Source: Thermodesulfovibrionales bacterium (GTDB lineage: Bacteria; Nitrospirota; Thermodesulfovibrionia; Thermodesulfovibrionales; UBA1546). Taken from it: DNA of 8,417 nt. The position numbers were made by a program, and so were the translations under genes. Below the pieces are notes generated by a model. The model searched no databases. It was not told the DNA's origin and saw only the letters and a program-made list of their open reading frames with translations. Below are positions 1-6,083 of the stretch, piece after piece; the first letter of the stretch is position 1; each line of letters opens with the position of its first letter. Location of the stretch: positions 1,819 through 10,235 of the forward strand of contig CAKKPR010000103.1 in assembly GCA_919901705.1 (NCBI GenBank), read 5' to 3'.

Positions 1-512
1 TTTTTGAATATTGATATGTACGGGAGATTCCTGAACTTGTTATCATAATCAAGGCCGTAACCAACCACGTATTCATTGGGTATCTGAAAACCTACATAAT
101 CCAGAGGGACATCCACTTCTCTCCGGCCTCTTTTATCAAGGAAGGCACATATCTTGAGGCTTCCCGGTGACCTTGCGAGTATCCTTTCCCTTATATAATT
201 GAGGGTTATGCCTGAGTCAACGATATCCTCTATCAGAAGGACATCTTTATCTTTCATATCTTCCCTTATGTCATAGTGAACCTTTACCTCTCCTGTTGTG
301 CTGGTTTTTAAATAGCTCGAGGCTACTATAAAGTCAACAGAAAGAGGAACTCTTATCATTCTTACAATGTCTGAATAAAACATGAAAGCGCCCCGAAGAA
401 TTCCAACAGCAAGAAGGTTTTTGCCCCCATAATCTGATGATATTCTGTCAGCCAGTTCTCTGACCTTGCTCTGAATCTGCTCTGCGGTAAAGAGCGGTTT
501 CCCTGTAACCAT
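1..512 (-). CDS. hpt: Hypoxanthine phosphoribosyltransferase, 3' end cut by window edge
   Basis: Purine-salvage enzyme that transfers phosphoribose from PRPP to hypoxanthine (often also guanine) to give IMP/GMP in the cytoplasm. My reading of the minus strand gives 170 codons from ATG at 512 with no stop before base 1. The PRPP-binding loop is clear (EDIVDSGITL, residues 95-104), preceded by the type I PRTase pattern LRGAFMF (39-45). Late residues include DKRGRR (126-131), and PNEYVVGYGLDYDNKFRNLPYI (146-166 region) is the usual C-terminal signature of bacterial Hpt. Family members run about 175-185 residues, so only a few residues are missing. The start is set by a strong AAGGAGG five bases upstream. 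It lies 54 bases after the FHA gene on the same strand and may be co-transcribed with it. In many bacteria hpt sits beside tilS and ftsH; those would lie beyond the left edge. Confidence 0.95.
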   Translation of the reverse strand, partial: MVTGKPLFTAEQIQSKVRELADRISSDYGGKNLLAVGILRGAFMFYSDIVRMIRVPLSVDFIVASSYLKTSTTGEVKVHYDIREDMKDKDVLLIEDIVDSGITLNYIRERILARSPGSLKICAFLDKRGRREVDVPLDYVGFQIPNEYVVGYGLDYDNKFRNLPYISIFK

Positions 513-517
513 TATTA

Positions 518-524
518 CCTCCTT
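518..524 (-). promoter_or_regulatory. Shine-Dalgarno site of hpt
   Basis: On the minus strand AAGGAGG lies five bases before the ATG at 512. It is one of the strongest ribosome-binding sites in the window and fixes the hpt start, even though an upstream gene ends only 54 bases away. Confidence 0.85.
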
Positions 525-566
525 CTGCCCAATAAAATAATTTTAAAATATAAATGGTTGTAACGC

Positions 567-1622
567 TCACTTCGTGACAAATTGTATTTTCAGAGTTGTA
601 TCGCCTATTTGAATTATATCACCGTTTGACAATTCTGTTTCCTTGACCTGTTTCCCGTTGACCATGCTGCCGTTTGTGCTGTCGAGGTCTTTGAAAATGA
701 TATTTTCCCCTGATGCCTCCAGGGAAGCATGTCTTTTTGAGACAGTCATGTCTCTTATGCGCAGGTCTGCATCTCTCCTGCCTATTGTGCACGGCAGAGG
801 GACATTGAACTTGTTGCCTTTTTGCGGCCCTTCAGTAACCTCGATTCTTAACCTTACTGTTTTTTCTTCCTTTGAGGCAGGAGTTTCAACAGGCGCTTGT
901 TCAACAATTTTCTTGCGGTCCGCCAGCAGGGAATCTGATATAAGAAACTGTTTAATCTCAGCTATATCACTTGCCTCGGACGTTTTAATGTCGCGATAGA
1001 CCATTACCTCGACAGGTGTTTTATCGGGAGGATATGCATAAAGGAGCACCTGTTCCAAAAGAGGGATTTCTTCCTGTTGCGAGCCGGTTCCCGTTGCGGG
1101 TCGTTCCTGACCGGCCTGCATCCAGGATGCATCCGCAAAATGTGCCATCTTTGGTTCGCCTGAATGGAAGTAGAAAAAGTTGTACATGTTATTTTTTTTC
1201 AATACAACAAAAGCAGATGCATTTTCAGCCTTAATCCGGGACAGGATGTTTTCAAGGTTAATCATGTCTGTCGTTGCCTTCAGGGAAGGTTCTCTCTGAA
1301 GAAACACGAGCAGGCCCTTAAGGAGCACAGGGTCTATTTTAGACAGAGAAAGAGTTCTCCTGTCTGTAACGGCTGACAAGTGCTGTATGAAGTCCTTTAT
1401 GCTCAGAGGCATGGGCTTGCCATTTGTTATATAACCTGCCGCGTAGGCATCGCCTCTGAGGAAAAACAGAAAATATGCAGCATCCGGTTCGTCAATCCTG
1501 ATTATGCCAATAAAGGATTCCCCTGCCTTGTCTATTTCATCTACGGTAATGGTGAACAACTCGGCAGAGTGTGTTTTATGCCTGAACACTGCCTCGCCTT
1601 CCGGGAAAACCTCTTTTGTCAT
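567..1622 (-). CDS. FHA-domain protein (phosphothreonine-binding, signalling)
   Basis: A protein of 351 residues from ATG 1622. The C-terminal ~95 residues (about 257-351) are a forkhead-associated domain. The marks are IGRR (280-283), SKRH (295-298) and STNG (315-318), which are the residues that contact phosphothreonine peptides. The first ~240 residues are not a family I can name; they contain hydrophobic beta-rich stretches (GIIRIDEPDAAYFLFF, YNFFYFHSGE) resembling the DUF4388/roadblock-like modules often attached to FHA domains. There is no signal peptide or membrane segment, so it is probably cytoplasmic. An open frame extends 17 codons upstream to TTG 1673, with GGAGG just before it, but that extension is encoded by an inverted repeat. 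The ATG has no good ribosome site, so the start is uncertain. The phosphorylated partner and the kinase are not in the window. hpt follows on the same strand. Confidence 0.85.
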   Translation of the reverse strand: MTKEVFPEGEAVFRHKTHSAELFTITVDEIDKAGESFIGIIRIDEPDAAYFLFFLRGDAYAAGYITNGKPMPLSIKDFIQHLSAVTDRRTLSLSKIDPVLLKGLLVFLQREPSLKATTDMINLENILSRIKAENASAFVVLKKNNMYNFFYFHSGEPKMAHFADASWMQAGQERPATGTGSQQEEIPLLEQVLLYAYPPDKTPVEVMVYRDIKTSEASDIAEIKQFLISDSLLADRKKIVEQAPVETPASKEEKTVRLRIEVTEGPQKGNKFNVPLPCTIGRRDADLRIRDMTVSKRHASLEASGENIIFKDLDSTNGSMVNGKQVKETELSNGDIIQIGDTTLKIQFVTK

Positions 1623-1652
1623 ACTAATATTGTTTTCTATACTTCTTTTTTT

Positions 1653-1703
1653 GTCAACCCCGTTAGAAAGCAAGCCCCCTCCAAACTTTCTAACGGGGTT
1701 GAC
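1653..1703. repeat. Perfect 18-bp inverted repeat with 15-nt loop (REP/MITE-like)
   Basis: The left arm 1653-1670 and right arm 1686-1703 are exact reverse complements, separated by a 15-base loop that is C-rich on the plus strand. Pairing stops at the next base on each side. It sits between the divergent FHA and dksA-like genes. Each arm ends outward in GTTGAC, so both flanks carry a -35-like TTGAC(A/T). There is no T-run on either side, so it is not a standard terminator. The size and the GGGGT/CTAAC core resemble the small palindromes mobilised by REP-associated (Y1) transposases, but that link is inference; no second copy occurs in this window. Confidence 0.8.
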
Positions 1704-1745
1704 TAAGTAATATTATTTCTGTTAGGTTGTAAAGTAGTAAATTTT

Positions 1746-1759
1746 TCGGACTTGTCCGA
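1746..1759. repeat. Short palindrome upstream of dksA-like gene, possible operator
   Basis: TCGGAC and GTCCGA form six perfect pairs around a two-base centre, 27 bases before the dksA-like start. It may be a protein-binding site in the 5' region or just a small RNA hairpin. No T-run follows. Function is not shown. Confidence 0.35.
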
Positions 1760-1785
1760 TGTACTGAGGAGAAAAGGAGTTATTT

Positions 1786-2337
1786 ATGGCGAAGAAGAAA
1801 ACCGGCAAGGCTTCAACCGGGGCAAGGAAAACTCAGGAGAGTAAACCTGTGCGTTTATCGAAGCCTTTAAAGAAACAGGGAAAGAGCAAAAAGACTGCGG
1901 TAAAAAAAGTGATAACAAAGAAAGTTCAAACAAAAACAGCGGCTGCTGCAGAAAAGAAAAAACCAGGTAAACTTACACACAGAGACAAAAAATTGCAGGA
2001 AATTAAAAAGAAGCTGATCGGCCAGAAGGGGGCGCTGCTTGCAGAAGCGGAAGAGGCGCTTAATGCCCTGCCGGGCCAGGCGGTATTTCCTGATATGGGC
2101 GACCAGGCAACCGCAGAAACAGAGAGGAATTTTATGCTCAGGCTCAGGAGCAGGGAACAGAAACTGCTCAAAAAAATTGAAGATGCCATCGAAAAAATAG
2201 ACGGCGGTATATTTGGGATATGCGATGACTGCGGAGAAAATATAGATATCAGGAGACTCGTGGCAAGGCCTGTTACCACACTATGCATAGAGTGCAAAAC
2301 CCAGCAGGAAGAAGAAGAAAAATTAAGGGAAGCATAA
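1786..2337 (+). CDS. DksA/TraR-family zinc-finger transcription factor with basic N-terminal tail
   Basis: A 183-residue protein that should bind RNA polymerase through the secondary channel and modulate initiation, often with ppGpp. The C-terminal zinc finger is complete: C146-x2-C149-x17-C167-x2-C170, inside CDDCGENIDIRR and CIEC. The preceding helices form the coiled coil, and between them is DMGDQA (103-108). This matches the D-x-x-D-x-A tip pattern of E. coli DksA, suggesting an active tip. Residues 1-65 are an unusual Lys/Ala/Thr-rich extension, like histone-H1-type tails, so the protein is longer than E. coli DksA (151). AAGGAG lies a few bases before ATG 1786 and fixes the start. It is divergent from the FHA gene across an inverted repeat, and its stop TAA directly abuts the dppC stop on the other strand. 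Related C4 proteins (TraR, YocK) are alternatives, but the fold is secure. Confidence 0.92.
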   Translation: MAKKKTGKASTGARKTQESKPVRLSKPLKKQGKSKKTAVKKVITKKVQTKTAAAAEKKKPGKLTHRDKKLQEIKKKLIGQKGALLAEAEEALNALPGQAVFPDMGDQATAETERNFMLRLRSREQKLLKKIEDAIEKIDGGIFGICDDCGENIDIRRLVARPVTTLCIECKTQQEEEEKLREA

Positions 2338-3159
2338 TCAGATTTTTATCTTCTCTGCTGTCGCGGACAGTCCATATTTATCCCTGAGGGCGTCGCCGAG
2401 CATATTAAAGCATAATGTTGTCACGGCGATTGCCAGCCCAGGAAATAACACCATCCATGGTTCTGATGCAATGTAGGCCCTGTTCATACTTATCATGGAA
2501 CCCCATGTCGGCATTGGCGGCTGGGCGCCGAGCCCGAGAAAACTCAATGAGGCCTCTGTAAGGACATATCCTCCAAGTTTGATGCCCGCCATAACAAACC
2601 CTATGGGAAGGCACTGTGGCATCAGGTGCACAAGCAATATCCTTGCTCTGCTGCAACCTATGGCCCGGGCCGCTTCAATGTATGCCGCATCTTTCAGTGT
2701 AAGCACCTGGCCCCTTATGAGACGCGCGAATGACGCCCATCCAACAAAGGCTATAGCGATCATTACCGTATAAGTTCCCGGAGATTTAAAGATTATTGAT
2801 ACTCCGATAGCGAGCAGCAATGATGGAAATGCAAGGATGAGGTCTACAATTGCCATGACTAAAGTATCAACTATTCCGCCAAAGTAGCCGGCACAGAGCC
2901 CTATCAGCAGGCCGATGCTCATCGAAATGAGAGCAGCTATAATTGCGATGCTTATTGAGATCCTTCCGCCGTAAAGCACCCTTGAAAAAATATCCCTGCC
3001 CTTGTTGTCTGTTCCAAAGAGATGCCCCGGGCCCGGAGGCTGTTTTATGCTGTCAAGGTCTATCTTTTCAGGTTCATGAGAAGTCAGCATGGGTGAAAAT
3101 AACGCAAGGATGGATATTGCGATTATTAAAGCGCCTGCTATTTTACCTGTCAGGGGCAT
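2338..3159 (-). CDS. dppC: ABC transporter permease, DppC/OppC type (peptide/nickel)
   Basis: A 273-residue inner-membrane permease of the peptide/nickel/opine importer class, pairing with the DppB-like protein upstream. There is a membrane segment near residues 7-25, then the family's periplasmic stretch with HLFGTDNKGRD (46-56). Further segments lie around 70-92, 97-122, 132-148, 186-205 and 235-255. The cytoplasmic coupling (EAA) loop is EAARAIGCSRARILLVHLMP (162-181), which docks with the ATPase. LSFLGLG...PTWG (205-220) and FNMLGDALRD (251-260) are family-typical. Start ATG 3159 lies inside the end of dppB (17-base overlap), which indicates translational coupling. Substrate cannot be told from permeases alone; dipeptides, oligopeptides and nickel are all possible. 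No ATPase or binding-protein gene follows: the next gene converges directly, with the two stops touching. Confidence 0.93.
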   Translation of the reverse strand: MPLTGKIAGALIIAISILALFSPMLTSHEPEKIDLDSIKQPPGPGHLFGTDNKGRDIFSRVLYGGRISISIAIIAALISMSIGLLIGLCAGYFGGIVDTLVMAIVDLILAFPSLLLAIGVSIIFKSPGTYTVMIAIAFVGWASFARLIRGQVLTLKDAAYIEAARAIGCSRARILLVHLMPQCLPIGFVMAGIKLGGYVLTEASLSFLGLGAQPPMPTWGSMISMNRAYIASEPWMVLFPGLAIAVTTLCFNMLGDALRDKYGLSATAEKIKI

Positions 3160-4111
3160 ATAGCCTTACCCTCGGGTCAAGATAATGATATAAGATATCA
3201 ACCATAAGATTAATCAGGACAAAGACAACAGTGCCTATGATTATGCATCCCATAATAACAGGATAGTCCCTCTTTATTATCCCGTCCATTGTAAACCTTC
3301 CTATGCCGTCCCATCCGAATATCGTCTCTGTAAGAACAGCGCCGTTCAGATAACTTCCGAAATCAAGCCCGATGACCGTCACCAGCGGGATGAGGACATT
3401 TCTGAATATGTGAACACTGTTTATCTTAAAGACGCTCAGCCCCTTTGCATGCGCTGTGTTTATGAAAGGCATATCAGCTATCTCTATCACTGAGGTCCTT
3501 GTGATGCGCACGAGCGTTGCAATGGCAGGCAGAGAAAGGGTGAGGGCAGGCAATACAAGAAATCTTAAATCACCTGTGCCTGATGGCGGAAATAACCTTA
3601 ATTTGAGACTGAAAAAAAGCATTAAAAGGAGGCCGCTCCAGAATACAGGAAGGCTTAACCCCAGTATTGAAAGTGATGATATAATCCTGTCAGCCGGGGT
3701 ATCTCTCTTATATGCCGCTAAAAATCCCAAGAATAATCCTATGGGGACTGCTATGAGCATTGCCCCGAGTGCCAGTTTTATTGTATTGGGAAATTTTATA
3801 AGAATGTCATCGAGGACTTTTCTGTTTGTGAAATATGACCTGCCCATCTCGCCGGTCAGCAGTAATTTCACGTAACCTGCATACTGGCTGAAAATATCTT
3901 TATCGGTACCGAGTTCTTTTCTGATTTTTTCTATAACCTCTGGCTGTGCCCTCTCGCCAACCATGCTTTGCACAGGATCTCCGGGCAATGCCTTTGTCAG
4001 GGAAAAAGTAAGGAGCGTAATCCCGAACAAAAGAAGGATTAAAATTAAAAGGCGTTTGAGGATGTAAAGTTTAATGGCAAAAACCTCCCCTTTAAAAATA
4101 TAAAATAGCAT
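3143..4111 (-). CDS. dppB: ABC transporter permease, DppB/OppB type (peptide/nickel)
   Basis: The partner permease of DppC in a heterodimeric importer channel, 322 residues from ATG 4111. Family landmarks are the first membrane helix (residues 17-38), ALPGDP (41-46), the EAA-type loop around 217-238 (HAKGLSVFKINSVHIFRN), TETIFGWDGIGR (261-272) and the C-terminal LDPRVRLY (311-318). About six membrane helices can be seen. The ATG used here has only a weak ribosome site, whereas GGGGAGG sits eight bases before an in-frame ATT at 4075. A start there would give (M)KLYILKRLL, the usual beginning of this family, so the true protein is probably 12 residues shorter. The 3' end overlaps dppC by 17 bases. 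It heads a two-gene unit divergent from a toxin-antitoxin pair; binding-protein and ATPase genes are absent nearby and must lie elsewhere if the importer works. Confidence 0.92.
   Translation of the reverse strand: MLFYIFKGEVFAIKLYILKRLLILILLLFGITLLTFSLTKALPGDPVQSMVGERAQPEVIEKIRKELGTDKDIFSQYAGYVKLLLTGEMGRSYFTNRKVLDDILIKFPNTIKLALGAMLIAVPIGLFLGFLAAYKRDTPADRIISSLSILGLSLPVFWSGLLLMLFFSLKLRLFPPSGTGDLRFLVLPALTLSLPAIATLVRITRTSVIEIADMPFINTAHAKGLSVFKINSVHIFRNVLIPLVTVIGLDFGSYLNGAVLTETIFGWDGIGRFTMDGIIKRDYPVIMGCIIIGTVVFVLINLMVDILYHYLDPRVRLYAPDR
4084..4090 (-). promoter_or_regulatory. Strong Shine-Dalgarno inside the annotated dppB start region
   Basis: GGGGAGG on the minus strand lies 8 bases before in-frame ATT (4075-4073), and no in-frame ATG, GTG or TTG lies between. 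It argues for a rare ATT initiation codon for dppB, or for an internal site that only fortuitously resembles one. Confidence 0.5.
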
Positions 4112-4168
4112 ACTCTTTTCAGCGAAGTATTTTCAAATTTTTGGTTGCAAATTACTTTAATCACGCCC

Positions 4169-4198
4169 TTGTTGTTTTTATTCTAAATCCTATATAAT
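4169..4198 (+). promoter_or_regulatory. Sigma70-type promoter of the toxin-antitoxin pair (leaderless)
   Basis: A consensus TATAAT at 4193-4198 is preceded 18 bases upstream by TTGTTG (4169-4174), a partial -35. With the usual 6-8 base spacing, transcription would begin at about 4205, which is the A of the antitoxin ATG. No ribosome-binding sequence lies before that ATG. Together these predict a leaderless mRNA. Confidence 0.6.
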
Positions 4199-4204
4199 TA
4201 GTTT

Positions 4205-4423
4205 ATGAAAGCAACTGTACTGAAAGAAAAAGCTATAGATATGATAGAGGATCTCCCGGAAGATAAACTCAAGGACGCAGTGGACTATCTGAAATATCTT
4301 AAGGGTGACTACGATACCTTCAGCGTGAATGAAAAGGTCGAGCAGGCCCTGTGCGAAGTAAAATTGATGAAGGAAGGAAAGATAAAGCCTAAGGCACTTA
4401 AAGAGTTCCTGCGTGAGCTATAA
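4205..4423 (+). CDS. Type II antitoxin, DUF2281/RelB-like, paired with RelE-family toxin
   Basis: A 72-residue, highly charged protein directly upstream of a RelE/HigB-like toxin and overlapping it by 11 bases, the standard antitoxin-first arrangement. The N-terminal half (LKEKAIDMIEDLPEDKLKDAVDYLKYLK, 6-33, shown here only to mark the region) has the amphipathic leucine-aspartate-proline pattern of DUF2281-type antitoxins. The C-terminal half (38-72) is a Lys/Glu/Leu helix likely to wrap the toxin. I see no clear helix-turn-helix or ribbon-helix-helix, so autoregulation, if any, may need the toxin. No Shine-Dalgarno is present, and the promoter -10 ends only six bases before ATG, so it may be translated from a leaderless transcript. 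Family assignment rests on pattern and context, not on a search. Confidence 0.75.
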   Translation: MKATVLKEKAIDMIEDLPEDKLKDAVDYLKYLKGDYDTFSVNEKVEQALCEVKLMKEGKIKPKALKEFLREL

Positions 4424-4763
4424 GATAATCCCTACTCCTGTATTTCAGAGAGATGTTAAATACCTTAAAAAGAAATATCGTCATATCGCTTCAGATTTAG
4501 AAAAACTTAACAGCATTCTTATTGACGACCCTGCTTATGGAGATGCTGTTACTGGCTTGGAAGGAAGGGTATTCAAAGCCCGCCTCGCAAGTTCCGATAT
4601 GGGCAAAGGCAAATCCGGCGGTTTCAGGATTATCTATTATCTGAGAAGCTCGGATAACACAATTTACCTGTTAACTATTTATGCAAAGGCTTATAAAGAG
4701 GATATTGACCCTGTTGAGATTAAAGCTCTCTTAAAGAAAATAGGCCTAGGGGATTTTACATAA
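4413..4763 (+). CDS. RelE/ParE-superfamily toxin (HigB-like mRNA interferase)
   Basis: A 116-residue toxin predicted to cut mRNA at the ribosome. The order of elements fits the RelE fold: N-terminal strand (YKIIPTPVF), two helices (12-35), then strands with VFKARLAS (53-60), GKGKSGGFRIIYY (64-76) and IYLLTIYAKAYKEDI (84-98). The basic residues K55/R57, K65/K67 and R72 and tyrosines Y75/Y76 sit where catalytic and RNA-binding residues of RelE/HigB proteins lie. The GKSGGxRxIYY style is typical of HigB2-like members. It starts with GTG at 4413, 11 bases inside the antitoxin gene, implying translational coupling. Length is normal and no frame disruption is seen, so the pair looks intact. ParE-type gyrase poisoning is an alternative activity for this fold. 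Confidence 0.85.
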   Translation: MSYKIIPTPVFQRDVKYLKKKYRHIASDLEKLNSILIDDPAYGDAVTGLEGRVFKARLASSDMGKGKSGGFRIIYYLRSSDNTIYLLTIYAKAYKEDIDPVEIKALLKKIGLGDFT

Positions 4764-4764
4764 T

Positions 4765-4786
4765 AACCGTGAACAAACCGTGAACA
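4765..4786 (+). repeat. Perfect tandem 11-bp duplication just after the toxin stop
   Basis: AACCGTGAACA occurs twice head to tail, at 4765-4775 and 4776-4786, starting two bases after the toxin stop codon. It could be replication slippage or the edge of an insertion. No function is evident. Confidence 0.75.
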
Positions 4787-4825
4787 GAAGCAATTTTTGA
4801 AGTGTTTTTTTGCTTCAGATTTTTT
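4787..4825 (+). terminator. Possible weak intrinsic terminator of the toxin-antitoxin operon
   Basis: GAAGCAA (4787-4793) pairs with TTGCTTC (4810-4816) across a 16-base T-rich loop. It is followed by AGA and a T-run (4820-4825). The stem is only seven pairs and AT-leaning, so efficiency may be low. Position just downstream of the toxin supports it. Confidence 0.4.
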
Positions 4826-4962
4826 CCCCTATTTTAGTGCTGAAAAAGAACTTCTATAAATTCACAGATGCCCCTTGTAATCCGCACTTTTCAAAAGATT
4901 CAAAATAGTGTAAGTTATTATTGGTAATCAACCTATGGGGTAAGTTTAATAAAAGCGAAATA

Positions 4963-5952
4963 ATGGCTAAATCTATTCAATACGATCAAAGTTTTATTGA
5001 TAAATTATTAGAACGCACCGAGTATGAGTTGTGGTTTCTTGAGGAGGTGTATGATATAGCTGGCAAACCTCTCTTTCCTATTTGGCCTGATAATCCGATC
5101 TATTTTCTAAGTGAAAAGAAGCCTTTATTTGCTACTTATTGCTCTGGGAATATAACCTTATTCGATTGGCGAACTAGCTTTCTTACTGTCGGCTCTCCTC
5201 TAATTTTCGTTATGGCTTTCAAAATTCTCGATATGTTTGTGGACTTGGTACTAGAAAAAAATGGTGTCCGTCAATCACATCGCTTCCAAGAGAAGATTGC
5301 CAAATTGAAAGATGGCGTTGTTTTCCCGGATTTCATTCATTCCAGACCATGGTTAGAAGAGCGATTTGTGGGATTGTATGAAACTCTCGTACCTCTTCGA
5401 GGAACCATTATTCATGACAGGCACTTTGGTAATACCGGTGGAATTTTAAAGGTGTCGAGCTCAAAAAAAGGTGTTATAGGGCCAGAATTCAAAATAGAGG
5501 GAGAGCAACTTCACGCACTCGTCCTACTGGTGATATCTATTATCAGGTATGTGGAGGGAAGCTGGAAGATTAACGCTTATAAAGAAAAATTTTTGCGACG
5601 GGCGTTTGACGACCTCCAGATTTTTCATGGATGTTCATTAATGGGACAACTGCCGCCAACATTTGATACTGTTCGTATGTATGTGATGGAGAGCGGAAGT
5701 ATTTCAATCGATCTAGGGGCAATTAGAAAAGATTTGGAACAGCGATATCAAGGACAGGATATAATTTTTGATCTTAGAATAATTGTAGTTTCGAATGATC
5801 GGAGACCGCTTGCTGCATACTTAATTCCGTGGTCAGAGATAGAGCGCGAGGGTAATGAGTTGGTTACACAATCCCAACTGGCTAAATACGTTTCAAGCAT
5901 TCCGGACGATTTTAGACCAGACAAAATCTTTCAAGAATTAAAGAATGGGTAG
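4963..5952 (+). CDS. Uncharacterised protein with putative HEPN-type R-x4-H motif
   Basis: A 329-residue protein from ATG 4963; an in-frame TTG at 4921 would add 14 residues. Neither start has a good ribosome site. I do not recognise a named family. The middle (about 78-200) is mainly helical: helix 80-100, helix 105-117, then LEERFVGLYETLVPLRGTIIH. R146-GTII-H151 here fits the R-x4-6-H signature of HEPN nucleases and nucleotidyltransferase partners, followed by a further hydrophobic helix (183-197). The C-terminal third (about 235-329) is a mixed alpha/beta region with VRMYVME and DLRIIVVSND strands. There is no signal peptide; the hydrophobic parts look like buried helices. Codon use appears more AT-rich and irregular than in flanking genes, suggesting transfer. 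It lies after an intact toxin-antitoxin pair, so a defence or stress role is plausible but unproven. Confidence 0.65.
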   Translation: MAKSIQYDQSFIDKLLERTEYELWFLEEVYDIAGKPLFPIWPDNPIYFLSEKKPLFATYCSGNITLFDWRTSFLTVGSPLIFVMAFKILDMFVDLVLEKNGVRQSHRFQEKIAKLKDGVVFPDFIHSRPWLEERFVGLYETLVPLRGTIIHDRHFGNTGGILKVSSSKKGVIGPEFKIEGEQLHALVLLVISIIRYVEGSWKINAYKEKFLRRAFDDLQIFHGCSLMGQLPPTFDTVRMYVMESGSISIDLGAIRKDLEQRYQGQDIIFDLRIIVVSNDRRPLAAYLIPWSEIEREGNELVTQSQLAKYVSSIPDDFRPDKIFQELKNG

Positions 5953-5984
5953 AAACATAGAGAGAAACATAGGGACGCTTCCCG
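5951..5984 (+). repeat. Direct repeat plus small GGGA/TCCC hairpin after the orphan gene
   Basis: AGAAACATAG occurs at 5951-5960 and again at 5963-5972, the first copy overlapping the TAG stop of the preceding gene. The second copy runs into GGGACGCTTCCCGT (5972-5984), a four-pair hairpin. A similar GGGACG-type end is common in REP-like sequences of RAYT transposases. I infer a small repeat remnant at the right edge of an accessory segment; the hairpin followed by TATTATTTT could also give weak termination. Confidence 0.45.
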
Positions 5985-6083
5985 TATTATTTTGGAAAGC
6001 AATCAGCGTCTGTCTTTAAATCCGCAAGCCTTGCCCCTCAAAAATTTTCTCCTCTCTGTTAAAATAGAAACCGGCAAACAAAT

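Noticed and set aside
1653..1703. Inverted repeat as a bidirectional intrinsic terminator.
   Set aside because: It lies between divergent, not convergent, genes. An A/T-run exists on only one side (the T-tract at 1645-1652) and would act only after the start of the FHA transcript.
643..1710. Several open frames on the plus strand (643-999, 1016-1234, 1380-1706) opposite the FHA gene.
   Set aside because: They lie antisense to a gene with a clear FHA domain, lack ribosome sites and show low-complexity shadow translations.
1926..2297. A 123-codon minus-strand frame opposite the dksA-like gene.
   Set aside because: Serine-rich shadow of the Lys/Glu-rich zinc-finger gene; no motif.
4112..4204. 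Possible sigma54 (-24/-12) promoter for dppB on the minus strand, around TTTGCA.
   Set aside because: The required GG is not at the right distance upstream of the GC; no convincing match.
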